Counted from the first letter of the stretch, positions 20,092 through 29,361 are shown. The stretch: 64,000 nucleotides of DNA from Xanthomonas campestris pv. phormiicola (GCA_025666215.1 CP102593.1:1811001-1875000); one strand, 5' to 3'. Translations and numbers: made by a program. The notes: generated by a model from the letters alone, not told the origin.

Positions 20092-20097
20092 TATAAT
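20092..20097 (+). promoter_or_regulatory. Consensus TATAAT -10 box upstream of ssb
   Basis: A perfect TATAAT about 90 bases before the ssb start in otherwise GC-rich DNA. No good -35 box is present 16-18 bp upstream (GCTGAT). It is probably the main ssb promoter, with a leader of about 80 nt. Confidence 0.6.
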
Positions 20098-20107
20098 TCA
20101 CTGTCTA

Positions 20108-20156
20108 TGCCCGTTCCCGAACGGGCAACCCTATCCGACATGCCCGCGCCCGAGCG
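20108..20156 (+). promoter_or_regulatory. ssb leader with two GC-rich hairpins
   Basis: TGCCCGTTCCCGAACGGGCA at 20108-20127 is a perfect palindrome; a second weaker one (GCCCGCGCCCGAGCGGG) follows near 20142. Both lie in the presumed ssb 5' untranslated leader and could be a protein-binding operator or RNA structures. Confidence 0.5.
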
Positions 20157-20186
20157 GGTTCACCACCCCCCGAACGGAAGAATTCC

Positions 20187-20699
20187 ATGGCCCGCGGCAT
20201 CAACAAAGTCATCCTCGTCGGCAACCTCGGCAACGATCCCGACACCAAGTACACCCAGGCCGGCATGGCGATCACCCGCATCAGCCTGGCCACCACCAGC
20301 GTGCGCAAGGACAAGGACGGCAACCAGCAGGAGCGTACCGAGTGGCACCGCGTGGTGTTCTTCGGCAAGCTCGGCGAGATCGCCGGCGAGTACCTGCGCA
20401 AGGGCAGCTCGGTCTACGTCGAGGGCTCGATCCGCTACGACAAGTACACCGGCCAGGACGGCGTGGAGAAGTATTCCACCGACATCGTCGCCGACGAGAT
20501 GCAGATGCTGGGCGGTCGCGAAGGCGGCGGCGGTGGTGCCGGCATGGGCGGCGATCGTCCGCAGCGTTCGGCACCGCCGCGCCAGGAGCGCCCGAACCAG
20601 GGCGGCGGCGGGCAGGACTACGCGCCGCGCCGCCAGCAGCCGGCCCCGCCGCAGTCCGCACCGATGGACGATTTCGCGGACGACGATATTCCGTTCTGA
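20187..20699 (+). CDS. ssb: Single-stranded DNA-binding protein
   Basis: A 170-residue SSB. The OB fold spans residues 1 to about 108 (MARGINKVILVGNLGNDPD, EWHRVVFFGKLGEIAGEYLRKG, VEGSIRYDKYTGQDG). A flexible Gly/Arg/Gln/Pro-rich linker follows, and the conserved acidic tip DDFADDDIPF recruits repair and replication proteins. Length and organisation match gammaproteobacterial SSB. A palindromic leader and a TATAAT box lie upstream and a terminator downstream. Confidence 0.98.
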   Translation: MARGINKVILVGNLGNDPDTKYTQAGMAITRISLATTSVRKDKDGNQQERTEWHRVVFFGKLGEIAGEYLRKGSSVYVEGSIRYDKYTGQDGVEKYSTDIVADEMQMLGGREGGGGGAGMGGDRPQRSAPPRQERPNQGGGGQDYAPRRQQPAPPQSAPMDDFADDDIPF

Positions 20700-20741
20700 G
20701 AATATTCCGCGGCATGCGGTACGCACACCGTTCGACAGGAG

Positions 20742-20769
20742 GGCCCGCTTTGGCGGGCCTTCTTCGTTT
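20742..20769 (+). terminator. Terminator after ssb
   Basis: A 7-bp GC stem (GGCCCGC/GCGGGCC) with a short T-rich loop is followed by TTCTTCGTTT. It lies about 43 bp after the ssb stop. Confidence 0.8.
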
Positions 20770-21135
20770 CGTTGGCCCGGTTGAGCGGTAGCGGCGGTGC
20801 ACGCAGGGCCGTCCTGCGTTGGCGCGGACCGGTGTCGCGTCCGGATCAGGCGTCCATGCGGCAGTCGTGGCAATGGATGGAAAGTCTGCAGTGCAACCAT
20901 CGCGCATTCGACTGCAGCATGCGGGCGTTGCGTTCGCGCAATATAGGGACCGTGCCTGATGGGGGCCGTGCCTGGCTGGACCACGCCGAACGACGCGGTG
21001 CAGTCCAGAGAGTATTCGGCGACTGCTCACATGTGGACGCGGGGCAAGCCCAATCGCAGTCACGTTCGCGCCCGTGCGACTCCGCTGTCCGCGCTGCAGC
21101 GGAGGACCTCTTTCCCGATTCGGTCGGGTCTGCGC
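20770..21135. other. Intergenic stretch between ssb and the tetR gene, no gene seen
   Basis: About 365 bp in which open frames are short or low-complexity and match nothing recognised. GC is slightly lower around 20860-20960. It may hold remnants related to the decayed genes on the other side of the TetR gene, but nothing specific was recognised. Confidence 0.4.
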
Positions 21136-21816
21136 TCAGGCGCGCACGCGCTTGCGCGCCGTGGATTTGCCTGGCGCATGCGCCGCGGCACTGGCTGCCT
21201 GCCGCGGCGCGGCGCCGAGCAGGAACAGCTCGACCGCGCGTTCCACCATCTTGCGCACGGCCGAGGGCGGCAGCGGTGGCGGATCGCGCTGGTAGATGCG
21301 CACTTCCACTTCCGCGGTGAGCAGCGCCAGGAAATGCAGGGCGGCGATGGTCGGGTCGCTCCTGCCCAGTTCGCCGCGCGCCATCGCCGCTTCCAGCACC
21401 GCGGCCACCGCCACCACCGATTCGCTGGGACCGGCCTGGTAGAACAGCTGGCCGACCTCGGAGCGGCCCGCTTCGGCCACCACCATGCGGTAGACCGCGA
21501 TGGCGAGCGCATCGTTGCTGACCACCTGCAGCATGCATTCGCCGAAGTGCAGCAGCATCGAGTGCAGGTCGGTCTCGCCGGCGAGGGGCGCCTGCAGGCG
21601 CCGGATCGCGTCGGACAGATGCGCGGTCGCGGCGGCGCGGACCACGGCGCTGAACAGGTCTTCCTTGGACGCGAAATAGCCGTACAGGGTGGCCTTGGAG
21701 CCGCCCAGCCGTTTCGCCAGTTCGTTCATCGAGGCGCGCTCGTAGCCCAGTTCCTGGAACAGTTTCGTCGCGGCCTCGACGATGGCTTCGCGTCGGGCCT
21801 CGGTTCGAACCTTCAT
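21136..21816 (-). CDS. TetR-family transcriptional regulator
   Basis: A 226-residue regulator. The N-terminal HTH at about residues 10-52 (REAIVEAATKLFQELGYERASMNELAKRLGGSKATLYGYFASKEDLF) is a textbook TetR DNA-binding domain; the C-terminal ligand domain resembles AcrR/TetR_C types (GRSEVGQLFYQAGPSES). The basic tail APGKSTARKRVRA is unusual. Such regulators usually control a divergent neighbour, but here the DNA across an AT-richer promoter region (21817-21905) holds only decayed genes, so its original target may be lost or elsewhere. Confidence 0.92.
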   Translation of the reverse strand: MKVRTEARREAIVEAATKLFQELGYERASMNELAKRLGGSKATLYGYFASKEDLFSAVVRAAATAHLSDAIRRLQAPLAGETDLHSMLLHFGECMLQVVSNDALAIAVYRMVVAEAGRSEVGQLFYQAGPSESVVAVAAVLEAAMARGELGRSDPTIAALHFLALLTAEVEVRIYQRDPPPLPPSAVRKMVERAVELFLLGAAPRQAASAAAHAPGKSTARKRVRA

Positions 21817-22018
21817 TGCGCCTCCTAAAGTGAACCCAACTGTACATTTTTCTGGACAGCAGGGAAAATCTCTTCAAATAATAAACAGTACGGTATGGTT
21901 TTATTATGGGCCGACGATGCGTCGGCCAGCAACCGGCCGCAGCGCGTACCACGTGGTGCAGTCGATCCGCGGCAAGCAAGGCGCCTTGTCCGGTTCGGTC
22001 AGCTACGCGGTGGAGGTC
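21817..22018. promoter_or_regulatory. Divergent promoter region of the tetR gene
   Basis: The first 90 bp are clearly AT-richer than the surroundings (AATAATAAACAGTACGGTAT and flanks), as expected for a TetR-controlled divergent promoter. The dyad-like pair GTACATTTTTCTGGAC and CAGTACGG could include an operator, but no perfect palindrome was seen. The stretch 21906-22018 contains short frames without recognised similarity. Confidence 0.45.
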
Positions 22019-22441
22019 TAACGCCAGCAACAATCGCCTGCTCGGCGCCTGCGGCCATGCCGGCGCCGGCGTCGGCAATTTCGCCCGCTACGCCAACGCC
22101 GGATGCGAATGGCGACGGGGCAAGCGCTTGCCGGACGATTCGGCCGCAATCCGTTGCGCCCGGCCGGCGAGCACAGCGCGATGGCCGCGGCCGGATGGGC
22201 CGCGGCCGTGGGCATGGCATCTGTTCGTCGGCATCGACGCGCATTGGATGGGGCAAGAACTGACGCTGCAAGGGCAGTCCGGGCAGCGAATCGATCCGCG
22301 CCCCTGGGTGGGCGCCTCGCGGCCGGTGCAGCGCCGATGCGCGGCCGTTGGCGGGCGACGCTGGCGCAGTATCGGCGCACCCGCGAATTCGATCAGCAGC
22401 GCGAGCCGGCGGTGTCCGGCAGCCTCAGCCGCGCGTTCTAG
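22019..22441 (+). pseudogene. Decayed LpxR-like lipid A deacylase (DUF2219) C-terminal part
   Basis: Segments of the LpxR outer-membrane lipid A 3'-O-deacylase family occur in order but in changing frames. GAGVGNFARYANAGCEWRRGKRLPDD is in one frame, then FGRNPLRPAGEHSA in another. WHLFVGIDAHWMGQELTLQG is back in the first, and GRWRATLAQYRRTREFDQQR with the barrel end GSLSRAF and a stop is again in the second. That needs at least three frameshifts. The N-terminal catalytic region is not recognisable, so it is a truncated, frameshifted remnant. The assignment rests on recalled family motifs (DDFG, RPAGE, YRTREFDGQ). Confidence 0.7.
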
Positions 22442-22473
22442 CCATGGCCGTGCTCTGCCGGGAGGCAACCAGG

Positions 22474-22960
22474 ATGCGCGGTCGGCAGCAGGATCGCGTG
22501 CTGCCGACCGATGGCTTCGGCTATCTGGGGCGCTGGATCGTCGTCGCACTGTTGCGCGACGGTTACCGCGTGTGTGCGGCGGTGGTCGATCCGCGCTGGG
22601 AAGCGGAGATTCGCGGCGCGATCGCGCTGCACGCCAGCGCCGCCGACCGACTGGAGATTGTCGCCGCCGATGTCCGCTGCGACGCCGGCCGGGACCGCGC
22701 GATTGCCGGCTGTGCGTTCGTGCTGCACAACGCCGCGAGCGCATGCCCACGCGTGTGGCGTCCGGGCTGAGCGTGTGTCTGAACCGGCTGTTCGACACCG
22801 GCCTGCAGCGCCTCGCGCCGGAGCTGTGCCACTGCCGCGACTGCGACATGGCCAAGGCGACGCGGGTGCTCGGTTGGTCGCCGCGTCCTGTGCGCGACGG
22901 CCTGATCGATACGGCCGGAAGCCTGATGCTGGCGGGGCAGGTGTCGGGTTTTCGCCGGCA
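22474..22960 (+). pseudogene. Decayed extended-SDR aldehyde reductase/epimerase, internally deleted
   Basis: The first 100 codons match an extended SDR: a damaged cofactor loop (LPTDGFGYLGRWIVVALLRDGYRV where VTGGxGxxG is expected), then EIRGAIALHASAADRLEIVAADVRCDAG and AIAGCAFVLHNAAS. A stop follows at 22768-22770. The C-terminal part resumes in another frame (FDTGLQRLAPELCHCRDCDMAKATRVLGWSPRPVRDGLIDTAGSLM), the usual SDR end. The catalytic YxxxK centre between them is missing, so an internal deletion plus frame change inactivated it. It directly follows the LpxR remnant. Confidence 0.7.
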
Positions 22961-23065
22961 CCGATGTCTTGCACCGGACGCGGGCAGCGTGGCCGCGTCC
23001 ACCGCGTATGTGCTGTATTACACTCCGCTGCGCAAGCCAAACCAACACGGATACGGGGGATCAGG

Positions 23066-25051
23066 ATGAGCGGGAGACTGGGGGCAGTCGCGTTGTGCTG
23101 TTTGCTGGGGATGGGAGTGGGAATGGGAAGCGCGCAAGCGCAGGTGGATCTGGGGCCGTTCCTGATGAAGGAACAGGTCGGCGAGCTGAAGCTGTCGCCG
23201 ACCGGCGAGTATTACGCGGCCACCGTGCCGCTGGCGGACCGCACCGCGCTGGCGATGATGCGCCGCTCCGACAACAAGATCGTCGGCAGTTTCTCGATGG
23301 AGAAGAATACCCATGTCTCCGATTTCGAGTGGGTCAACGATACGCGCGTGCTGTTCAGCATGGCGCAGAAGATGGGTGAGCGGGATCAGCCGTGGGGGAC
23401 TGGGGAACTGTTCGCGATCAACGCAGACGGCGGTGCGGCGGAGCTGTTGGTGGGTCAGCGCGTCACTGGCAATGGGCCGGGCACGCTGATCCAGACCAAG
23501 AAGGTGGAGAAGGTCATCGCGGAGTGGGTCGGCCCGCTGCCCGGCGACGACCACAACGTCATCATCAAGGCGCGACCGTTCAGCGTCACCCAGGATCCGT
23601 ACAGCCGCACCGAAGTCCTCGACGTTTACAGCGGTCGCCGTCATCTGCTGACGGGGTCGCCGAAGGTGCGCGGGGCCGATTTCTACAGCGACGAGCAAGG
23701 CAAGGTGCGTTTTGCCTGGGGCGCCGATGCGGACCGAGTGAGCAAGCTGTTCTACCGCGACGCGCAGGGCGGCGACTGGCGCCTGCTCAACGACCAGAAC
23801 CTCAGCCATCACGCCGAATGGCCGATCGGCTTTTCCGAAGATGGGCGCACCGCGTATCTGCGGGTCCAGCAGGACAAGGGCAGCGACGCGATCGTGGCCT
23901 GGAACGTGGACAGCAACGAACGCAAGGTGGTGTCGCGCGATGCCCTGGCCGATCCGTACCGGGTCATATACCGCCACGGCACCCGGATCCCGGTAGGTAT
24001 CGAGGTGTTGGCCGACAAGCCGCGCAGCCTGTTCTTCGACCCGGCCTCGCCCGAGGCCAAGACCCAGCGCTCGCTGGAGGCGGCGTTCCCGGGGCAGGCG
24101 GTGTACGTGACCTCCAGCACCCGCGATGGCCGGCTCAACCTGGTGCAGGTGCAATCCGGGCGCAATCCGGGAGAGTTCTACCTGTTCGACACCGTGGCGA
24201 AGAAGGCGGATTTCGCATTCGCCAGCCGTGCCGCGTTGCAGCCCGCCAAGCTGGCCGAGGTGCGGCCGATCGCATTGCAGGCGCGCGACGGTCTGCCGTT
24301 GCACGGCTTCGTGACCCTGCCTGCGGCGGCTGCGTCCGGCAAGCTGCCCATGGTGGTGATGCCGCATGGAGGCCCATTCGGCGAGTTCGACAACGGCATG
24401 TTCGACCAGGATGCGCAGATTCTGGCCAGCGCCGGTTACGCGGTGCTGCAGGTCAACTACCGCGGCTCCTCCAATTACGGTCGTGACTTCCTGTACGCCG
24501 GCGGCGGGGAATGGGGCGGTGCGATGCAGGACGACGTGACCGACGCCACGCGTTGGGCGATCGCCCAGGGCATCGCCGATCCCGCACGCATCTGCATGTA
24601 CGGTGCCAGTTACGGTGCCTATGCGTCGCTGATGGGGGTGGCCAAGGAACCGACGCTGTACCGCTGCGCGGCCGGTTATGTCGGCGTCTACGATCTGCCG
24701 ATGCTGTACGTCAGAGGCGATACCCAGCAGCGCGACTCCGGCAGGACGTTTTTGCGCGAATGGGTCGGATCGAGCGACGAACTGGCCGTGGTGTCGCCGG
24801 TCAATCTCGCCGACAAGATCAAGGTGCCGGTGTTCCTCGCTGCCGGCGGCGAAGACGAGCGCGCACCCATCCAGCATTCGAAAAAGATGGAAGCGGCGCT
24901 GAAGAAGGCCGGGGTGCCGGTGCAGACGCTGTACGTCCCCACCGAGGGCCACGGTTTCTATACAGAGGAACACCGCCGTGAGTTCTACACCAGGCTGCTG
25001 GCGTTCCTGAGCCGCTCGCTTGGCGGTGCGCAGGCTGCGCCTGCGCGCTAG
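23066..25051 (+). CDS. Secreted S9-family prolyl oligopeptidase-like peptidase
   Basis: A 661-residue serine peptidase of the POP/acylaminoacyl peptidase group. A signal peptide (MSGRLGAVALCCLLGMGVGMGSAQA) precedes a beta-propeller up to about residue 400 and an alpha/beta hydrolase domain. The oxyanion/strand block MPHGGPFGEFDN, VLQVNYRGSSNYG, the nucleophile elbow YGASYGAYAS (Ser near residue 515) and the C-terminal TEGHGFYTEEHRREFY supply Ser, Asp (GGEDERAP) and His. It acts outside the cytoplasm on oligopeptides. It lies just beside a POT transporter gene (convergent), suggesting peptide scavenging. Confidence 0.93.
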   Translation: MSGRLGAVALCCLLGMGVGMGSAQAQVDLGPFLMKEQVGELKLSPTGEYYAATVPLADRTALAMMRRSDNKIVGSFSMEKNTHVSDFEWVNDTRVLFSMAQKMGERDQPWGTGELFAINADGGAAELLVGQRVTGNGPGTLIQTKKVEKVIAEWVGPLPGDDHNVIIKARPFSVTQDPYSRTEVLDVYSGRRHLLTGSPKVRGADFYSDEQGKVRFAWGADADRVSKLFYRDAQGGDWRLLNDQNLSHHAEWPIGFSEDGRTAYLRVQQDKGSDAIVAWNVDSNERKVVSRDALADPYRVIYRHGTRIPVGIEVLADKPRSLFFDPASPEAKTQRSLEAAFPGQAVYVTSSTRDGRLNLVQVQSGRNPGEFYLFDTVAKKADFAFASRAALQPAKLAEVRPIALQARDGLPLHGFVTLPAAAASGKLPMVVMPHGGPFGEFDNGMFDQDAQILASAGYAVLQVNYRGSSNYGRDFLYAGGGEWGGAMQDDVTDATRWAIAQGIADPARICMYGASYGAYASLMGVAKEPTLYRCAAGYVGVYDLPMLYVRGDTQQRDSGRTFLREWVGSSDELAVVSPVNLADKIKVPVFLAAGGEDERAPIQHSKKMEAALKKAGVPVQTLYVPTEGHGFYTEEHRREFYTRLLAFLSRSLGGAQAAPAR

Positions 25052-25109
25052 TCCCACGGAGCCGGTGCGCGGCCGCGCATCAGCGCTCGCACGCCACGAA
25101 GGCCAACCC

Positions 25110-25134
25110 GCGGCCCGACGCCCGGTCGGGCCGC
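25110..25134. terminator. Hairpin between convergent S9 peptidase and POT transporter genes
   Basis: A perfect 10-bp stem (GCGGCCCGAC with its complement) and a 5-nt loop, without a T-run. It is a candidate transcription barrier between the two genes. Confidence 0.5.
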
Positions 25135-25166
25135 GCCCCACGCGTAGCGGCGATGGGGCCGGATGC

Positions 25167-26933
25167 TCAGCGCACCCCGTGCATCATCCGCCGCAACAAC
25201 GGCGCGGCGAGAAAGGCCAGCACCGCGCAGCCCAGGCCGATCCACAGCATCAGCCAGAACAGGTGCGCGTACTTGGCGGCGGCGTCGGCGACGTTCAGCG
25301 CTTCGCCTTCCGGTACGTCGATCGCGGCCAGCTTGCCGAACAGCGCGGCCAGCGCTTCGGAGAAGGCGGTGGCCAGGAACCAGGTGCCCATCATCAGGCT
25401 GACCACGCGCGGCACCGCGAGCTGGGTCACCGCCGACAGGCCGACCGGCGACAGGCACATCTCGCCGGCTTCCAGCACCAGGTAGGCCAGCACCAGCCAC
25501 CACACGCTGGCCATCTGCCCGCTGGCGCCGACCTGCTGCGCGGCCAGCGCCAGCGGCACGAACGACAGGCCGGCCAGCAGCAGGCCCATCGCCGACTTGG
25601 CCGGCTTGGACGGCTCCAGGCCGCGCCGTTCCAGCCATGCCCACAGCGCGGCGAACAGCGGCGCCAGCAGTACCAGGAACAGCGCGCCCAGGTAGGTCAG
25701 CGAACCGGCGGTCTGCGGCAGCACCAGGCAGTCGCGGACCAGGAGCAGCAGCATCAGCACGCTGACCGCGACGAACAGCAGGCGCGGCGCGGCCGAGGTC
25801 GGGGTGCGGTCGGACAGCGATGCCGCGGCGACGAAGCCCAGCGGCGCCAGCAGCAACGAAGCGATCGACCACGGCAGCGGCGTGCCAGCGCGGATCACCA
25901 GCGACGGCACGATGTCCTTGGTCATCAGCCGGTCGGTGAAGGTGACCCAGGAGCCATAGGTCTGCTCGTACAGGGTGAAGTACACCAGCGCCATCGCGAT
26001 CAGCACCATCAGCGCGATCATCTGCTGGCGCTGTACCGGCGTGCATCGGGTGCCGGTGAACCAGGCGAACCACAGCAGCACGCCGCCGAGCACCACCAGC
26101 ATCAGCAGCAAGGCCAGCGAGATCTCGCCGCCCAGGCTGAAGGCGCCGTTGGCCGCGGCCCACATCAGCCAGGCCACCGGCAGCACGCCGAGCACCGCCA
26201 CCAGATAGATCGCCCATTCGCGCGGCAACCCGGCCACGCGCTGGCGCAGCAGCGCCGGTTGCGCCGGCTCGGCATGGCCGTGCAGGTATTTCTGGCCCCA
26301 CAGGAACATGCCCAGGCCGAGCAGCATGCCGATCCCGGCCGCGCCGAAACCGTAGCGCCAGCCGTAGGCTTCGCCGAGGAAGCCGCACACCAGCGAGGCG
26401 AACAGCGCGCCGAGGTTGATGCCGGCGTAGAACAGCGAGAAGCCGGAGTCGCGGCGCGGATCGTCCTGGGCATACAGCTTGCCGACGATGGTGGAAATGT
26501 TGGGCTTGAGGAAGCCCACGCCCATGATGATCAGCGCCAGCGACAGGTAGGTCACGCCCAGCGACGCGGTGTCGCGTACGATTTCGCCATCGACCCGCGT
26601 GGCGGCGTGGCCTTCGAAGGCCATGCCGACGTGGCCGAGCACCAGCAGGATGCCGCCGAACACCACCGCCTTGCGCATGCCCAGCCAGCGGTCGGCGAGC
26701 AGGCCGCCGATCACCGGCACGCAGTACACCAGGCCGCCATAGGCGCCGAGCAGGTCGAGTCCGGCCTTGTCGCCGAACAGGTGGTACTTGGTCAGGTACA
26801 GCAGCAACAGCGCCTTCATCCCGTAGAAGGAGAAGCGCTCCCACATCTCGGTGAAGAAGCAGACGTACACGCCCTTGGGATGGCCGAGGAAATCGTCGCG
26901 CGCGTCGCGGGCGGGGAGGGCGGTGGCGGACAC
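25167..26933 (-). CDS. POT-family proton-dependent oligopeptide transporter
   Basis: A 588-residue inner-membrane MFS transporter of the PTR2/POT family (DtpT-like), importing di- and tripeptides with protons. The signature TEMWERFSFYGMKALLLLYL at residues 28-47 includes the ExxER proton-coupling motif. FYAGINLGALFASLVCGFLGE and the MFS loop GLLADRWLGMRKAV are present. Hydrophobic segments agree with 14 TM helices. It is placed between two S9 peptidase genes and an OPT transporter gene, in keeping with a peptide-use cluster. Confidence 0.94.
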   Translation of the reverse strand: MSATALPARDARDDFLGHPKGVYVCFFTEMWERFSFYGMKALLLLYLTKYHLFGDKAGLDLLGAYGGLVYCVPVIGGLLADRWLGMRKAVVFGGILLVLGHVGMAFEGHAATRVDGEIVRDTASLGVTYLSLALIIMGVGFLKPNISTIVGKLYAQDDPRRDSGFSLFYAGINLGALFASLVCGFLGEAYGWRYGFGAAGIGMLLGLGMFLWGQKYLHGHAEPAQPALLRQRVAGLPREWAIYLVAVLGVLPVAWLMWAAANGAFSLGGEISLALLLMLVVLGGVLLWFAWFTGTRCTPVQRQQMIALMVLIAMALVYFTLYEQTYGSWVTFTDRLMTKDIVPSLVIRAGTPLPWSIASLLLAPLGFVAAASLSDRTPTSAAPRLLFVAVSVLMLLLLVRDCLVLPQTAGSLTYLGALFLVLLAPLFAALWAWLERRGLEPSKPAKSAMGLLLAGLSFVPLALAAQQVGASGQMASVWWLVLAYLVLEAGEMCLSPVGLSAVTQLAVPRVVSLMMGTWFLATAFSEALAALFGKLAAIDVPEGEALNVADAAAKYAHLFWLMLWIGLGCAVLAFLAAPLLRRMMHGVR

Positions 26934-27340
26934 GGCTGGCCTGGGGCGGGAAGGGCAGCGGCGGAGTATAGGCGTGCCGGCGGGGCTTGGCTGAGTCGCC
27001 GCAGCGTGGCGTTATTCGGGAGGCGGTTCCTTCTCCCATCGGGACCATGGCCCCCTTTTCTGGGGAAGGTGCCCCGCAGGGGCGGATGAGGGTGCGCGCG
27101 CAGCCTCGTGGGATCGAAACAGTGCGAGGCTTCGCCCCGTACCCTCACCCCAACCCCTCTCCCGGTGGGAGAGGGGCCGACCATCGGCCGCCGGGGTGCC
27201 GCTGCAGTTGCGAATCCCCAATCCCCTAATCCCAAATCCCCGCCTCCCAGGCATGTGCCACAAGCTGGGCGCCGGGATGCTGGACTTGCCCAGCCCCAGA
27301 CGCTAGCGTGGAAAACGTTTTTGTCGTTTCAGGGGTAACC
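26934..27340. repeat. Intergenic repeats between POT and OPT transporter genes
   Basis: About 400 bp. From about 27030 to 27177 there is a long imperfect inverted repeat with GATGAGGGTGCG facing CGTACCCTCACC and ending in the hairpin CCCCTCTCCCGGTGGGAGAG. A single arm of the 7-nt family (CGAATCCCCAATCCCCTAAT and on) lies at 27211-27241. Divergent promoters for both transporters should also lie here, but no box was clear. Confidence 0.65.
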
Positions 27341-29299
27341 ATGAACAACGCTGCTGCGCCGCGTCAGCTCACCTTCCGCGCGGTCGTGCTGGCGATCGTG
27401 CTGGCCGTCGTGCTGTCGGCCGCCAACGCCTACCTGGGGCTGTTCGCCGGCCTGACCATCGCCACCGCGATCCCGGCGGCGGTGGTGTCGATGGGCGTGC
27501 TGCGCCTGCTCGGCGGCGGCAGCATCCTGGAGAACAACATCGTACAGACCGGCGCCTCGGCCGGTTCGTCGATCGCGGCCGGGGTGATCTTCACCATCCC
27601 GGCGCTGGTGATCATGGGCTACTGGCCGGACTTCAAGTACTGGTGGGTGCTCGGCATCGCCGGCATGGGCGGCCTGCTCGGGGTGCTGTTCTCGGTGCCG
27701 CTGCGGCGCTCGATGATCGTCGAGGATCCGCTGCCGTTCCCCGAGGGCAAGGCCGCGGCCGAAGTGCTCAAGGCCGGCGAGAATCCCGGGCCCGGGCTGA
27801 AGATCCTGGCGCTGTCGGCGAGCATCGGCGGACTGGTCAAGCTGGCCGCGGCCAGCGGCCTGAAAGTGATTCCGGATACCTGGGCGCAGGCCACCTACCT
27901 GGGCAGCAGCAAGCTGGTCGGCTACGTCGGCACCAACCTGTCGCCGGCACTGCTCGGCGTCGGCTATATCGTCGGGCTCAACGTCGGCATCGTGGTGCTG
28001 TCCGGCTCGATCCTGTCCTGGCACATCGCCATTCCGCTGTACCAGCAGTTCTTCATGGGCTCGGACCCGGCGCTGGCGCAGAGCCTGGCCAGCGCGCCGG
28101 CGGCCGAGGCCGCGTTCGCCATCTGGGCGGCCAAGGTGCGCTACCTGGGCGTGGGCGCGATGCTGATCGGCGGCGTATGGACGCTGTTCTCGCTGCGCAA
28201 GTCGCTGCTGTCCGGGGTCAGGAGCGGCTTCGCCGCCGCGCGCAAGAGCACCGCCGGCACGGTGGTGGCCGAGACCGACCGCGACCTGCCGATGAAGTGG
28301 ATGCTGGTCGCCTTGCTGCTGTGCACGCTGCCGCTGCTGGGCCTGTACCAGGCGATCGTCGGCCAGTGGCACGTCAGCATCCCGATGACCTTGATCATGA
28401 TCGTCGCCGGCTTCCTGTTCGTGTCGGTGTCCGGCTACCTGGCCGGGCTGATCGGCTCGTCGAACAATCCGGTGTCGGGCATCACCATCTCCACCATCCT
28501 GTTCGCCTCGGCGGTGCTGGTGCTGCTGCTCGGGCGCGACTCGCCGATCGGCGCGGTCGCCGCGATCATGATCGGCGCAGTGGTGTGCTGCGCTGCAGCG
28601 GTAGGCGGCGACAACCTGCAGGATCTGAAGGCCGGTTACCTGGTCGGCGCCACGCCGTGGAAGCAGCAGTTGATGCTGGCCATCGGCGCATTCTCCTGCG
28701 CGCTGATCATGGCGCCGGTGCTGAACCTGCTGGCCCAGGCCTACGGCATCGGCGCGGCGACGCCGGAGCATCCGAACTCGCTGGCGGCGCCGCAGGCGAC
28801 GCTGATGGCGTCGGTGGCCAAGGGCCTGTTCGGCGGCGAACTGCCGTGGACGATGATCGCCATCGGCGCCGGCGTCGGTGCGGCGATCATCGCCCTGGAC
28901 GAATGGCTCAAGCGCAGCGGCAAGCGTTTCCGCGTGCCGGTGCTGGCCGCGGCGATCGGCATCTACCTGCCGCTGGAACTGATGGTGCCGATCTTCCTCG
29001 GCGGGCTGATCACCCATCTGGTCGAGCGCTTCCACAGGATCCGCGCCGACGACGAGGAAGGCCGCGACCGTGTGCACCGTCCGGGCACGCTGTTCGCCGC
29101 CGGCCTGATCACCGGCGAAGCGCTGATGGGCATCGCCATCGCGGTGCCGATCGTGGTCTCCGGCCACGCCGACGTGCTGGCGCTGCCGGAAGCGTTCCAT
29201 CTGAATCAGTGGTACGGCCTGGTCCTGCTCGCCTTCGTCGGCTGGCTGCTGTACCGCACCGGCTACAAGGGCGAACCGACGGCGCCGCCGTCCGCGTAA
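27341..29299 (+). CDS. OPT-family oligopeptide transporter
   Basis: A 652-residue, strongly hydrophobic OPT transporter with about 15 TM helices. The N-terminal block AANAYLGLFAGLTIATAIPAAVVSMG and ENNIVQTGASAGSSIAAGVIFTIPAL are OPT hallmarks, as are SSNNPVSGITISTILF and GDNLQDLKAGYLVGATPWKQQ. The family moves oligopeptides or metal-chelator complexes by proton coupling. The start at 27341 follows AGGGG; an in-frame GTG at 27308 would add 11 residues. A strong terminator follows at 29328. Confidence 0.93.
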   Translation: MNNAAAPRQLTFRAVVLAIVLAVVLSAANAYLGLFAGLTIATAIPAAVVSMGVLRLLGGGSILENNIVQTGASAGSSIAAGVIFTIPALVIMGYWPDFKYWWVLGIAGMGGLLGVLFSVPLRRSMIVEDPLPFPEGKAAAEVLKAGENPGPGLKILALSASIGGLVKLAAASGLKVIPDTWAQATYLGSSKLVGYVGTNLSPALLGVGYIVGLNVGIVVLSGSILSWHIAIPLYQQFFMGSDPALAQSLASAPAAEAAFAIWAAKVRYLGVGAMLIGGVWTLFSLRKSLLSGVRSGFAAARKSTAGTVVAETDRDLPMKWMLVALLLCTLPLLGLYQAIVGQWHVSIPMTLIMIVAGFLFVSVSGYLAGLIGSSNNPVSGITISTILFASAVLVLLLGRDSPIGAVAAIMIGAVVCCAAAVGGDNLQDLKAGYLVGATPWKQQLMLAIGAFSCALIMAPVLNLLAQAYGIGAATPEHPNSLAAPQATLMASVAKGLFGGELPWTMIAIGAGVGAAIIALDEWLKRSGKRFRVPVLAAAIGIYLPLELMVPIFLGGLITHLVERFHRIRADDEEGRDRVHRPGTLFAAGLITGEALMGIAIAVPIVVSGHADVLALPEAFHLNQWYGLVLLAFVGWLLYRTGYKGEPTAPPSA

Positions 29300-29327
29300 G
29301 CACGCGCACACGCAGCCCAGCAATGCA

Positions 29328-29361
29328 CGAAGCCCGGCCACGCGCCGGGCTTCGTTTTTTT
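29328..29361 (+). terminator. Terminator after the OPT transporter gene
   Basis: A 10-bp stem (CGAAGCCCGG with its complement) and a 7-nt loop, followed by seven T; 29 bp after the stop codon. Confidence 0.93.

Noticed and set aside
21906..23069. A single 387-codon plus-strand gene across the region
   Set aside because: Different parts match two unrelated families and need several frame changes; treated as two pseudogenes.
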